64,000 nucleotides of DNA from contig NZ_AP024845.1 of assembly GCF_020892095.1 (NCBI RefSeq), positions 2,914,001-2,978,000 on the forward strand. The letters are read 5' to 3'. The stretch comes from Claveliimonas bilis (GTDB taxonomy: Bacteria > Bacillota > Clostridia > Lachnospirales > Lachnospiraceae). A model generated the notes under the pieces. The model saw nothing but the letters and a program-made list of their open reading frames with translations, searched no databases and had not been told where the DNA came from. Shown in pieces: positions 22,654-30,947 of the stretch. Position 1 is the stretch's first letter. Each line of letters opens with the position of its first letter. Made by a program: the position numbers and the translations under genes.

Positions 22654-24434
22654 ACCGCTTCCTCCTTTCCGACCTTCCACCTGGCGCTGCGCTGGTAATC
22701 TTCCCACATGGCGGTATAAACACCGCACAGTGCAAGCAGGCTTTCGTGGCTGCCCTGTTCGACAACTTTCCCGTCGCTCAGGACAATGATAGAATCTGCA
22801 TTCTGTACGGTAGACAGTCTATGGGCAATCATCAATACGGTTTTGTTCTTTGTCAGCACTTCAAATGCTTTCTGAATCTGATATTCATTTTCCGGGTCAG
22901 CAAAAGCAGTGGCCTCATCCAGTACTACAATGGGAGCGTTTTTCAAAATGGCCCGCGCCAGAGCAATCCTCTGCTGTTCACCGCCGGAAAGATAAATGCC
23001 TTTTGTCCCAACCACAGTATCCAGACCCTGCGGCAGTTTTTGAAGAATATCATCGCACTGGGCGGCATGGGCGGCAGCCAGAACTTCATCTCTGGTCGCT
23101 TCTGGTCTGGCAGCCCGGATATTTTCCAGTAGGCTTTCCTTAAACAGCCGGGTATCCTGGAAGACAAATGCTACCTGACTCATCAGATCTTCTGTGTTCA
23201 TCTCCCGGACATTGACTCCGCCGATTGCGACAGTACCGCTGTCCGTATCCCAGAAACGGGGGATCAGGCTAGCGGCTGTGGTCTTGCCGCCTCCAGACGG
23301 ACCTACCAGCGCCGTCACCTGTCCAGGACGGACGGAAAATGACACATTATCCAGAGCTGGCCGGTCTGCGCCTGGATAAGTAAAGGTCACATGGTCAAAG
23401 GAGATATTGGCATTTACCGGACGTTTCTGCATTTTTGATTCTTCCATGGGTTTCTGGCCGAGGATTTCATCCAGACGCCCCACAGCCTCGTCAGCTTCCA
23501 TGATAGCCTCGCTCATATACATGATCCGGTTGATCATCTGGCCGCAGGCGGGAGCAAACAGGGCGTAGAATATAAAGTTGACAAGCACTGTGCGTATATC
23601 TCCGCTGGAAGACAGCAGCAGTGCTGCCGGGATCAGCAGAGCGAAGGCTCCGTTGATAAAAGTCAGGAAACAGGTCTGTCCCACACGGCAGCTCATGGCA
23701 TACTGGCTGGCCAGATCGCTGTAGTCTCTGATAGCGGCGTAAAAGGCTTTGAAGGAATAGACCGTCTGCTGGAACATCTTTACAACCGGGATGCCTCGGA
23801 CATATTCCACCGCTTCGCCGCTCATGCGTTCAATTTCCTTCTGGTACCGATGGAAAAATCCGGCGTTCTTTCCTCCCATCATCATGCACATGGAAAGAAG
23901 GGCGAGGACCATGGTAAGCAGGCAAAGAAGCCCCATTTTCCAGTCAAAGAGAAACAGCATTACGATGGCAGCGATCGGGGTGACGATAGTTCCCGCCAGG
24001 TCAGGGAGTTTGTGGGCCAGCAGATCTTCCGTAAGTCCCGCATTGTCATCGATCAGTTTCCTGAGCCGTCCTGACAGATTTCCTGTAAAGAAACCCAGAG
24101 GCAGTTTCAGTACGTGATCCATCGCGGTACGCCGGATGTTCCGGGCGGTACGGAACGCAGCGATATGAGTTGACATGAGCGCCGCAAAATACAGGGCGAT
24201 ACTGCCGATGGCAGTCCATACCGCCGTCCAGCCCCAGCGGGCCAGGCCGGAGATCCCCTCAAGAGCGGGCCAGGACTCCAGTACATTCCTTGCTGCCAGC
24301 CAGACGCACACATAAGGGATCAGTCCCAGTACCGCAGACAGGGCAGAGAGGATACAGCCCAGCAAGGTGAGATTTTTGTGCCTGCCTGCATAGCTCAAGA
24401 TGCGGGACAGGCTGCTTTGCTTCTTTTGCATCAC
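22650..24434 (-). CDS. ABC half-transporter, third pair, first subunit
   Basis: This exporter-fold ABC protein of about 594 residues has an N-terminal membrane domain with six helices and an NBD with Walker A GPSGGGKTT, signature LSGGEQQR and Walker B IVVLDEATAF. It starts at GTG 24434 or ATG 24431 behind AGAGGAGG. It overlaps the second subunit by 4 bases. The leader (24435-24500) carries the GTTAG-N6-CTAAC palindrome immediately after the tetR terminator, which implies its own regulated promoter or read-through from tetR. Confidence 0.85.
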   Translation of the reverse strand: MMQKKQSSLSRILSYAGRHKNLTLLGCILSALSAVLGLIPYVCVWLAARNVLESWPALEGISGLARWGWTAVWTAIGSIALYFAALMSTHIAAFRTARNIRRTAMDHVLKLPLGFFTGNLSGRLRKLIDDNAGLTEDLLAHKLPDLAGTIVTPIAAIVMLFLFDWKMGLLCLLTMVLALLSMCMMMGGKNAGFFHRYQKEIERMSGEAVEYVRGIPVVKMFQQTVYSFKAFYAAIRDYSDLASQYAMSCRVGQTCFLTFINGAFALLIPAALLLSSSGDIRTVLVNFIFYALFAPACGQMINRIMYMSEAIMEADEAVGRLDEILGQKPMEESKMQKRPVNANISFDHVTFTYPGADRPALDNVSFSVRPGQVTALVGPSGGGKTTAASLIPRFWDTDSGTVAIGGVNVREMNTEDLMSQVAFVFQDTRLFKESLLENIRAARPEATRDEVLAAAHAAQCDDILQKLPQGLDTVVGTKGIYLSGGEQQRIALARAILKNAPIVVLDEATAFADPENEYQIQKAFEVLTKNKTVLMIAHRLSTVQNADSIIVLSDGKVVEQGSHESLLALCGVYTAMWEDYQRSARWKVGKEEAV

Positions 24435-24475
24435 AAGAATACCTCCTCTACTTGTTGAAAATATTTATCATGAAG

Positions 24476-24491
24476 TTAGATATAGCTAACT
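24476..24491 (-). promoter_or_regulatory. GTTAG-N6-CTAAC operator, ABC pair 3
   Basis: The palindrome GTTAG-ATATAG-CTAAC lies 41 bases before the ABC start and directly after the tetR terminator. It is one of four exact instances of the pattern seen by eye in the window. Confidence 0.6.
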
Positions 24492-24499
24492 ACCATGCA

Positions 24500-24523
24500 A
24501 AAAAGATTGGGGCTATTGCCCCA
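24500..24523 (-). terminator. Intrinsic terminator overlapping the tetR stop
   Basis: GGGGC-AATA-GCCCC (minus strand, 24510-24523) is followed by AATC and TTTTTT. The tetR stop codon lies inside the hairpin loop. Confidence 0.8.
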
Positions 24524-25130
24524 TCAATTTCAGCCATCCGGCCGTGTAAAAATCCCGCAATTGATCCACATATCGCAGGGCTTTATCCCTTGGCATATCG
24601 TGTATCACGATCTCAAATACCCCGTTAAACATGCCGCTGGCAATGATATGGCACATTTGCTCATCCAATTCCGGGATGTTCCGTCCGAGGCGGCGGAGGA
24701 CTTCCATATATTTTATCGTGTATTCTACTTCCACCTCCACCATGTTATGAATAAAATGCTCATAGCTGGTGCCTTCTGACCGGCACAGCAACAGTTTTAC
24801 CGGTTCCCGGTGCTGACAGATGTATTCCACCATCCAGTGGATACAGTTCGAGGATTCCACTCCCATGTGGTCTGGCTGCTGTTCTTCGGGCAGCTCGGCG
24901 AAAGAGGTCTGGGCCTCCATAAACTTTCCCATGAGCGCCGCGGCATGAGGTTCCACAATGGCATTAAACAAAGCCTCTTTGCTGGAAAAATATCCATAGA
25001 AGGCGCCGGTGGTCACGCCGGCCTTTTTTACGATCTGACGAAGGGATGCACCCAGAAAACCTTTGTCAGAAAATTCCTCCATGGCGGTCTGCAAAATATT
25101 TTCTAATGTGGCAGATGATTTTTCCTCCAT
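24513..25130 (-). CDS. TetR/AcrR-family regulator of ABC pair 3
   Basis: The roughly 205-residue protein has a TetR HTH in residues about 10-55 (ILQTAMEEFSDKGF, LRQIVKKAGVTTGAFYGYF, KEALFNAI) and a helical ligand domain. It is clearly related to the TetR at 874-1500 (shared GAFYGY, the QHRE-type and CxSEGTxYExF segments). The ATG at 25130 has GGAGG 5 bases upstream. A consensus promoter and two tandem palindromes lie directly upstream, so autorepression is likely. The ABC pair is directly downstream on the same strand. Confidence 0.9.
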   Translation of the reverse strand: MEEKSSATLENILQTAMEEFSDKGFLGASLRQIVKKAGVTTGAFYGYFSSKEALFNAIVEPHAAALMGKFMEAQTSFAELPEEQQPDHMGVESSNCIHWMVEYICQHREPVKLLLCRSEGTSYEHFIHNMVEVEVEYTIKYMEVLRRLGRNIPELDEQMCHIIASGMFNGVFEIVIHDMPRDKALRYVDQLRDFYTAGWLKLMGQ

Positions 25131-25142
25131 AATGTCCTCCAT

Positions 25143-25195
25143 ATAACAGTGTCATATAACAATGTTATTATATGTCGCAGAATAAGATTTGTCAA
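25143..25195 (-). promoter_or_regulatory. Consensus promoter and tandem 13-bp operators of tetR (copy 2)
   Basis: On the minus strand TTGACA (25190-25195), a 17-base spacer and TATAAT (25167-25172) form a perfect promoter. On the plus strand the abutting 13-mers ATAACAGTGTCAT (25143-25155) and ATAACAATGTTAT (25156-25168, perfect palindrome) follow it down to 12 bases before the start. This copies the arrangement at the first TetR gene. Confidence 0.75.
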
Positions 25196-25209
25196 TAGGA
25201 GAGTATGTA

Positions 25210-25253
25210 TAAAAAACTCGCAGTTCAGAGTAATTAAACTCTGTCCTGCGAGT
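25210..25253 (-). terminator. Terminator after XRE remnant, copy 2
   Basis: ACTCGCAG pairs with CTGCGAGT with an inner AGAGT/ACTCT stem; a TTTTTT run follows on the minus strand. It starts 2 bases after the XRE stop. A similar hairpin lies at 34079-34120. Confidence 0.85.
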
Positions 25254-25254
25254 C

Positions 25255-25425
25255 TTATTTTTCTTTTGCTATTTCTTCCGGTGGCACAAACTCCAGCAGA
25301 TCACCGATCTCACAATTCAATACCGTACATAGTCGAGCGAGAACATCTATATCCAATCGAGTGATCTGGTTCCTGCAGTAGTTGTTGATCTGCGTCCGCT
25401 GCATCTCTGCCTGATGACTCAACAT
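25255..25425 (-). CDS. Small XRE/Cro-type HTH protein, possibly N-terminally truncated, copy 2
   Basis: From an ATG at 25425 a 56-residue frame reads MLSHQAEMQRTQINNY, then TRLDIDVLARLCTVLNCEIGDLLEFVP. This is the C-terminal two thirds of the small YozG-like XRE repressors. The frame stays open upstream (IIYIRLVSFDN) without an ATG, GTG or TTG at the expected N-terminus and without an RBS. It may start at a non-standard codon, or it may be a remnant. It lies downstream of the winged-helix gene and just before a terminator. A second copy is at 34121-34285. Confidence 0.6.
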   Translation of the reverse strand: MLSHQAEMQRTQINNYCRNQITRLDIDVLARLCTVLNCEIGDLLEFVPPEEIAKEK

Positions 25426-25469
25426 ATTATCGAAGGATACAAGTCGAATATAAATTATGAAGAATAGAA

Positions 25470-25503
25470 AAGAAGAACAGCAGCCTGGGTGGATCAGACT
25501 GCT
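25470..25503 (-). terminator. Terminator after winged-helix gene, copy 2
   Basis: The minus-strand hairpin AGCAGTCTGATCC...GGCTGCT is followed by GTTCTTCTTTTC. It is nearly identical to the hairpins at 12473 and 34330. Confidence 0.75.
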
Positions 25504-25508
25504 GACTC

Positions 25509-25940
25509 TTATTTCTCTGCTTGTATCTCAAAGCAATATCCAACTTCCCGGACGGATCGGATGGTAAAGGGAGCATTGGGAGTTGCCTGATATAGTTTTT
25601 CCCGTAGATTGCAGATGTGAAAACCGATGGTGTTGCTCTCACCTCCAGAGGGGAAGTCTCCCCATACCTTCTCGTAGATTTGGCTGTATGTAACCACACG
25701 CCCCTTATTGGCTGCGAGCAATAAAAGTATTTCATACTCTTTTGCAGTGAGTTGGATCTCTTGACGATCACGGAAAACTTTCCGCCTACTTGGATAGATC
25801 TCAAGACCAGGGAGGGATATCATCGGTTCCTTGGCTAATTCATATGTTTCTATCTCTGGATGGCATCTAAGAATAGAAAGAATCTCATCGAATGCGTCAG
25901 AGTCATGCTCTTGCAGATCTAAGATGATTATTCGTCCGAT
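25509..25940 (-). CDS. Winged-helix DNA-binding protein, copy 2
   Basis: This is a close paralogue of 12516-12947, of the same 143-residue length from the conserved ATC codon at 25940. The RBS GGAGG is 7 bases upstream of that ATC, and a neighbouring ATT lies 4 bases from it. No ATG, GTG or TTG is available at this point, and the first ATG in frame would remove about 45 residues that are conserved in all three copies. The winged helix spans about residues 45-140. It lies 11 bases after the DtxR-like gene of cluster 2. Confidence 0.75.
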   Translation of the reverse strand: MGRIIILDLQEHDSDAFDEILSILRCHPEIETYELAKEPMISLPGLEIYPSRRKVFRDRQEIQLTAKEYEILLLLAANKGRVVTYSQIYEKVWGDFPSGGESNTIGFHICNLREKLYQATPNAPFTIRSVREVGYCFEIQAEK

Positions 25941-25951
25941 AATATCACCTC

Positions 25952-26320
25952 CTAATGATTTTCCAAAGCAGCCTCTTTGAGCTTTCTGTAACTTGTTTCG
26001 CTGATCACATGTTCCAAGCGACAGGCATCCCGAGCTGCAATATCTTCTGGAACGCCAACTTTTAATAGTTGCTGGGTAAAGAATTGGTGCTTTTCATAAA
26101 CCTGACTGGCAATTGTTAAGCCTGTTTCTGTTAAGGAGAGTGTACCATCTGCCTGCTTTATCAAGTATCCCATTTTAGATAGTTCTTTAACAGCCCGACT
26201 AACAGAGGGCTTGGTAACACCTAAGTGTAGTGATATATCAATATTACGAACATTCCCGTATTTTTTCTGAAGAATGTGTACGGTTTCTAAATAATCTTCC
26301 ATGGATGATGTCAAGGCCAA
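25952..26320 (-). CDS. DtxR/MntR-family metal-dependent regulator, copy 2
   Basis: The roughly 122-residue protein aligns with copy 1 from the segment SSMEDYLETVHILQKK through GVTKPSVSRAVKEL. The metal-ligand residues are visible in EDYLET, YEKHQFF and RLEHVIS. I chose the TTG at 26320 because GAGGAGG is 7 bases upstream; an in-frame ATG at 26371 would overlap the ABC gene and gives an unaligned leader. It lies 36 bases after the ABC gene and directly before the winged-helix gene, as in cluster 1. Confidence 0.8.
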   Translation of the reverse strand: MALTSSMEDYLETVHILQKKYGNVRNIDISLHLGVTKPSVSRAVKELSKMGYLIKQADGTLSLTETGLTIASQVYEKHQFFTQQLLKVGVPEDIAARDACRLEHVISETSYRKLKEAALENH

Positions 26321-26355
26321 TGGTGCACCTCCTCTCAACAGATATTTTTTTAACA

Positions 26356-28104
26356 TCAGGCAATACTCCAACCCTCTGCCTGCTCACGGATTGTAATGAA
26401 ACGGTGATAAAGTCCTTCCTGCTGAACAAGCTGCTGATGTGTTCCTTTCTGAACAACTTGACCTTTATCCACCACTAAAATCTGGTCAGCGTGTTCAATC
26501 GTCGCCAGACGGTGGGCGATAACGATAACCGTTTTTCCAATGGTCAGTTCACTGATTGCCTGCTGGATCAGATGTTCATTTTCGGGGTCAATACTTGCTG
26601 TTGCCTCATCAAGAATGACAATGTCGGCATTTTTCAAAATGGCGCGGGCAATAGAAATGCGCTGTTTTTCTCCGCCAGACAGCGTAGAGCCGCCCTCACC
26701 GATCACCGTTTCATATCCATCGGGAAGAGCCATAATGAAGTCATGGCACCGAGCCTTTTTCGCCGCTTCTATAATTTCTTCCTTCGTTGCACTTGGGTTG
26801 CCGAAACGGATGTTGTTTTCAATGGTATCGTAGAACAGGTAGACCTTTTGAAAGACCATCGAGATATTGCGGAGCAAACTGTCACAGGTCATGTTCCGCA
26901 CATCCTCACCGCCTACTGTGACCTTGCCGCTGTCCACATCATAGAAACGGGCAATCAGGTTGCAAATCGTGGTCTTGCCGCTGCCAGATGGCCCTACAAT
27001 GGCCGTAGTGCTGCCCTGGGGGATGGAAAAGCTGATATTCCGCAAAACAGGAACTTTATCGTAGGAAAATGTCACATCACGGAAAGCAATGTCTGTGTTC
27101 TGCAAAGAAATAACTTTCCCGTCTTTATCTATAATGTCAGCGTGTTCAATGCCGTCCAGTTTATCCAGCGTAGCATCAATAACCTCCAATACATGGGCGG
27201 CGTTGTTCATGGCTTCCACACTTCCAAAGATCATAAAGGAGAACATATCCAGCATGAGCATGGTAGGAAGTTCCATACTGCCGTTATAGGTCAGCATAGC
27301 AGCCACAGCTACAATGGCAATGGAGGCGGCTTTCAGAGAAAACAGGTGCAGGCAGTTGAAGGGCATATATTCCACTTCGATTTTGATGTTGATTTTCTTG
27401 CTGTCGTTGTATGCTTTGCGGATACCGGCAATAGACACGCCTTCCTGCTTAAAGGCTTTCACCACCTGCATCCCCCGTAGATACTCGATGGAACTTTCCA
27501 CCATATCATCCTGTGCCTTTTGATGGATAGGCGCGTTTTGGTGACTGCGCGCCTCCAGCAGATGAAGAAACAGGGCAGACAGAAGGACGCCAGCCAGAGC
27601 AATTCCTCCCGCCAGAGGACTGTAAAATGCAAGGAACAATATCAGAACAATAACGGTGATATAGCCATTAACAACAGTGTTGACCATATTCATGGCGAAC
27701 ATTTCCATAAACGAGAGGTCGGTTGTAGCCGCTGCGGACAGTTCGCCCATATTGTTCTTACTGAAAAAGCCCAGCGACACCCGTTTCAAAATGTCTCCCA
27801 GCCGTATTCTCTCGTCAGCAGTTGCTTCATAACCGACACTTTCCTGCGTGATGGCTCGGAGATATGAGAACAGGTATCGGCCCAATACAGCTAAAATCAT
27901 GGCCCCCAGCATGATCCAGATGTCCCGGCCCTCCAATGGCTTGACGCCACCCCAGTCATCCAGAACAGCACTCAGTCCCTTCGCAGCCAGCATAATAGGA
28001 ATTGCGGTAAAAATGCTATGAATGAAAGCGTAGATAAACCCGATGTAAATACGCCGTTTATATTTTCCTGTCCATTGGATCAGTCGATTTACAATCCGAA
28101 ACAT
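26356..28104 (-). CDS. ABC half-transporter, cluster 2 second subunit
   Basis: The 582-residue protein has an exporter-fold membrane domain and an NBD with Walker A GPSGSGKTT, signature LSGGEKQR and Walker B IVILDEATAS. It is the clear counterpart of 13339-15087: the same order, the same length, and a very similar end (REQAEGW). The ATG at 28104 follows AAAGGAGG and is 1 base after the partner stop. Confidence 0.85.
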   Translation of the reverse strand: MFRIVNRLIQWTGKYKRRIYIGFIYAFIHSIFTAIPIMLAAKGLSAVLDDWGGVKPLEGRDIWIMLGAMILAVLGRYLFSYLRAITQESVGYEATADERIRLGDILKRVSLGFFSKNNMGELSAAATTDLSFMEMFAMNMVNTVVNGYITVIVLILFLAFYSPLAGGIALAGVLLSALFLHLLEARSHQNAPIHQKAQDDMVESSIEYLRGMQVVKAFKQEGVSIAGIRKAYNDSKKINIKIEVEYMPFNCLHLFSLKAASIAIVAVAAMLTYNGSMELPTMLMLDMFSFMIFGSVEAMNNAAHVLEVIDATLDKLDGIEHADIIDKDGKVISLQNTDIAFRDVTFSYDKVPVLRNISFSIPQGSTTAIVGPSGSGKTTICNLIARFYDVDSGKVTVGGEDVRNMTCDSLLRNISMVFQKVYLFYDTIENNIRFGNPSATKEEIIEAAKKARCHDFIMALPDGYETVIGEGGSTLSGGEKQRISIARAILKNADIVILDEATASIDPENEHLIQQAISELTIGKTVIVIAHRLATIEHADQILVVDKGQVVQKGTHQQLVQQEGLYHRFITIREQAEGWSIA

Positions 28105-28105
28105 A

Positions 28106-29872
28106 TCAGTTACCTCCTTTCCCGGAACCGGCAGACCAGTTCTGCGCTCCGATATGCGCCTCCCACATATCCCGATAGAGAGAGTCGCCATCTAAAAGCT
28201 GTTGATGAGTGCCTGTGTTCTCCACCTGCCCGTTTTGCAGGACAATAATCTGATCGGCATTTTTGATGGTGGACAGACGATGTGCGATAACCAGCAGCGT
28301 TTTCCCTTTTGTCAAAGCAGCGATAGACTGCTGGATTTTTTCTTCGTTCTCCTGATCGGTGAACGCAGTTGCCTCGTCCAAAATCACGATAGGGGCATTT
28401 TTCAAAATCATGCGGGCAATAGAAATACGCTGTTTTTCACCGCCTGAAAGCCGGTTCCCCGCATCCCCGGCCATCGTGTCATAGCCATTGTCCAATTTCT
28501 GTATAAATTCATCACAGCAGGCGGCTTTTGCTGCCGCATATACTTCTTCGTCCGTAGCGTCAGGGTTTCCCAGCCGGATATTTTCCTTGATGGAGCAGTT
28601 GAACAGGAAGTTATCCTGTGTAACAAAGCTGACAATATCGGCAAGCTGGGCCAACGGCATACTGCGAATGTCCACACCGCCAATGGTGATTTTTCCATCG
28701 TTCACATCCCAAAAACGGGCAATCAAGCGAGCGATGGTGGACTTACCTCCACCGGACGGGCCGACAAGTGCCGTAAACTTTCCCTCCGAGATTTTTAGAT
28801 TGATATGGGAAAGCACCTGTTTACCGCTCTCTTTATCATAAGAGAACGAAACATCCTGAAGCTGAATGTCTTTGGACTGCACCTCCACTGATTTTCCAGT
28901 ATCGGGCAGTTCTTCCACATGGAGCAACTCGTCCACGTCGTGGACGGCGTATTCAATCGCCTTCGTCTCATTGATGTAAGTAGTAAAGTTCATCAGCGGG
29001 CCTACAATACCCAGCGAGAGGATTAGGCACATTGCAAGGTCCTGCGGCGTAAGGCTACCGTTCCAGTAGAGATACATACCAATCGGGAGCGTTCCCAAAA
29101 AGGTGGACGGTAGCACAGCAGCAACAAAGTTCATCACTTTCCAGGAACTTTGATACCATTTGAGGGTGTAGTCTTTGAAGGACTCTACCGCCTTGGTGAA
29201 CTTTTCGTAAGAACTGGAGGACTGATTGAACGCCTTGATAACTTCGATACCCTCCACATACTCCACGATCACGCCGTTCACATAGTTGTTGGACTCCATG
29301 TAATCAGCATAGAGCTTGTTAAAATTCTTCATCATCATAGCAAAAGCAATCAGAACGAAAGGCAGCGTGACCAGCATCGCCAGCGCCATGCGCCAGTCGA
29401 TGCAAACTAGATAAACAAAGACTGCCACGGGGAGCAGCAGGTTGGAGATACACTCCGGGATCATGTGGGCCAGCGGCAGCTCAATCGTTTCCACCCGATC
29501 TACCAATACATTTTTCAGTTTACCCACAGACTCTCCGATGACTGTCCCCAGCGGTGCTTTCATCAGCCGCTGGGCAAGAGCCAAACGAATATTCTCCAAA
29601 ATGGTATATGCGGATATGTGGGACAGGCTCGTTGAAATACCATAGAGCAAGAAGCGTATCGCATAAGCGCCAAGTCCGATCCAGCACCATCTCCAAACCT
29701 CTGCCATCACAGGTGAGCCGCCGATAAAGAGCGTGATAATCTGGTAAACACTCCAATAGGGTATCAGTCCGGCAACCACACTGATGATCGCACATAAGAC
29801 GGACAGGACAATCTTGCCCCGGCACTGTGAAGCAAAGGAAAACACAATAGAAATCCAGCTTTTTTGCTTCAT
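28106..29872 (-). CDS. ABC half-transporter, cluster 2 first subunit
   Basis: The 588-residue exporter-fold ABC protein has Walker A GPSGGGKST, signature LSGGEKQR and Walker B IVILDEATAF. The end MWEAHIGAQNWS matches the MWQAHIGAKNWS of its cluster 1 counterpart at 15080-16861. I chose ATG 29872 (7 bases after AGGAGG) over ATG 29878. The leader has a hairpin (29899-29927) and an AraC-type box (29953-29982), as in cluster 1. Confidence 0.85.
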   Translation of the reverse strand: MKQKSWISIVFSFASQCRGKIVLSVLCAIISVVAGLIPYWSVYQIITLFIGGSPVMAEVWRWCWIGLGAYAIRFLLYGISTSLSHISAYTILENIRLALAQRLMKAPLGTVIGESVGKLKNVLVDRVETIELPLAHMIPECISNLLLPVAVFVYLVCIDWRMALAMLVTLPFVLIAFAMMMKNFNKLYADYMESNNYVNGVIVEYVEGIEVIKAFNQSSSSYEKFTKAVESFKDYTLKWYQSSWKVMNFVAAVLPSTFLGTLPIGMYLYWNGSLTPQDLAMCLILSLGIVGPLMNFTTYINETKAIEYAVHDVDELLHVEELPDTGKSVEVQSKDIQLQDVSFSYDKESGKQVLSHINLKISEGKFTALVGPSGGGKSTIARLIARFWDVNDGKITIGGVDIRSMPLAQLADIVSFVTQDNFLFNCSIKENIRLGNPDATDEEVYAAAKAACCDEFIQKLDNGYDTMAGDAGNRLSGGEKQRISIARMILKNAPIVILDEATAFTDQENEEKIQQSIAALTKGKTLLVIAHRLSTIKNADQIIVLQNGQVENTGTHQQLLDGDSLYRDMWEAHIGAQNWSAGSGKGGN

Positions 29873-29898
29873 TTCCATTCCTCCTTTAGCAAAATAAT

Positions 29899-29927
29899 AG
29901 AGAGCATCAATCGACTTGATACTCTCT
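29899..29927 (-). terminator. Hairpin in the leader of ABC pair 2 (terminator or attenuator)
   Basis: AGAGAG-ATCAA pairs with TTGAT-CTCTCT with one opposed mismatch, followed on the minus strand by ATTATTTTG. It occupies the same place as the hairpin at 16903-16932 in cluster 1, though its sequence differs. Confidence 0.55.
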
Positions 29928-29952
29928 AAGTATTGCAGATATTCATGTTGTC

Positions 29953-29982
29953 CGCCACTCTGCCCGGGCGGGTTTTACTCCA
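29953..29982 (-). promoter_or_regulatory. AraC-type box, cluster 2, upstream of ABC pair
   Basis: Minus-strand TGGAGTA-N14-AGAGTGGCG begins one base after the AraC gene stop. The same words with exactly the same 14-base gap are at 33842-33871 upstream of the ECF operon of cluster 2. Confidence 0.6.
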
Positions 29983-29983
29983 T

Positions 29984-30940
29984 TTAGATTTTAACTTTTC
30001 GATATTCCAGCGGCGTTTTTCCTTTTACCTTCTTGAATGCTTCGGAAAATTTGCTGGTATTCGTATAACCGACTTTTCCGGCAATCATCGTAATCGGTTC
30101 ATCTGTCTGTGTCAAAAGAGAAGCTGCCAGGTCCATACGATAATTTCGCATATAGGTATAAATGGCGGAGCCATACACGCCCTTAAAGCACTGCTTCAGA
30201 GCAGAAGTGGAAATATCGAACTTTTCAGAAAGCTCCTCCATTGTGAAATGGTGCTCCGGCTCATTTGTCATAAACGACATGATAGCCTTGACTTTCTCTA
30301 CCTGCGTTTTATAAAAATAGGGACGTTCCACACCTAAGACCGTAGGGTCTACCGTCCTGAGCGTGACCAACAGTTCTAACACCTTTACCCTGAGATATTC
30401 CAGACGGATATTTTCCGGCACCTGGTACAGTTCCGAAATCACATGGTCGGGAACGGAATTTCCGTGCATAATGAAAGGCCGAGTCTTTAAGGTGAATTGC
30501 TGCTCGATTTGCTCCAGGTCAATGGAAAACAGGGACAGGAGATCCCCCAATCCCTCTACCGCTTCAGGAACAGAGATCGTAATTGTGATCCCGTGGTAAT
30601 GGCTTACGGGAAAGCTGCAATGGTTGTTTTCCGTGGCAGAACTGTCCAGCATAATATCGCCGGACGCAAGATAAAGATAAGCGCCATTGCTGACTTCCCA
30701 CTCGACGCGGCCTTCTCTGCAATGGTGAATTGCAAAAGTGTGCGTATTTTGTTCAAACTTCCTTGACGGGCAGTGCTCCATGTGAAAATCATTATACATG
30801 ACACCTATTCCGGGATATACTTCATAATAGGTTGCAGTTCCGTCTCCTGTTTCATTTTTCATTTGGTAGACCGAGCAAGATTCATCCCGGCAGAGCAAAT
30901 TCATATTTTGCTGCGAGAAAAACAGGTCGCTTCTGTTCAA
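29984..30940 (-). CDS. AraC-family regulator of transporter cluster 2
   Basis: The 318-residue paralogue of the cluster 1 AraC protein has the HCREGR sensor motif at about residue 73, SHYHGITI, and the C-terminal double HTH (TMEELSEKFDISTSALKQCFKGVYG and MIAGKVGYTNTSKFSEAFKKVKGKTPLEYR). The start is a TTG at 30940 with GAGGTGAT upstream. It follows the ECF ATPase gene by 7 bases. The recurring TGGAGTA-N14-AGAGTGGCG boxes suggest control of both operons of its own cluster. The change of box sequence between clusters fits the divergence of the two recognition domains. Confidence 0.85.
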   Translation of the reverse strand: MNRSDLFFSQQNMNLLCRDESCSVYQMKNETGDGTATYYEVYPGIGVMYNDFHMEHCPSRKFEQNTHTFAIHHCREGRVEWEVSNGAYLYLASGDIMLDSSATENNHCSFPVSHYHGITITISVPEAVEGLGDLLSLFSIDLEQIEQQFTLKTRPFIMHGNSVPDHVISELYQVPENIRLEYLRVKVLELLVTLRTVDPTVLGVERPYFYKTQVEKVKAIMSFMTNEPEHHFTMEELSEKFDISTSALKQCFKGVYGSAIYTYMRNYRMDLAASLLTQTDEPITMIAGKVGYTNTSKFSEAFKKVKGKTPLEYRKVKI

Positions 30941-30947
30941 ACTGAAA

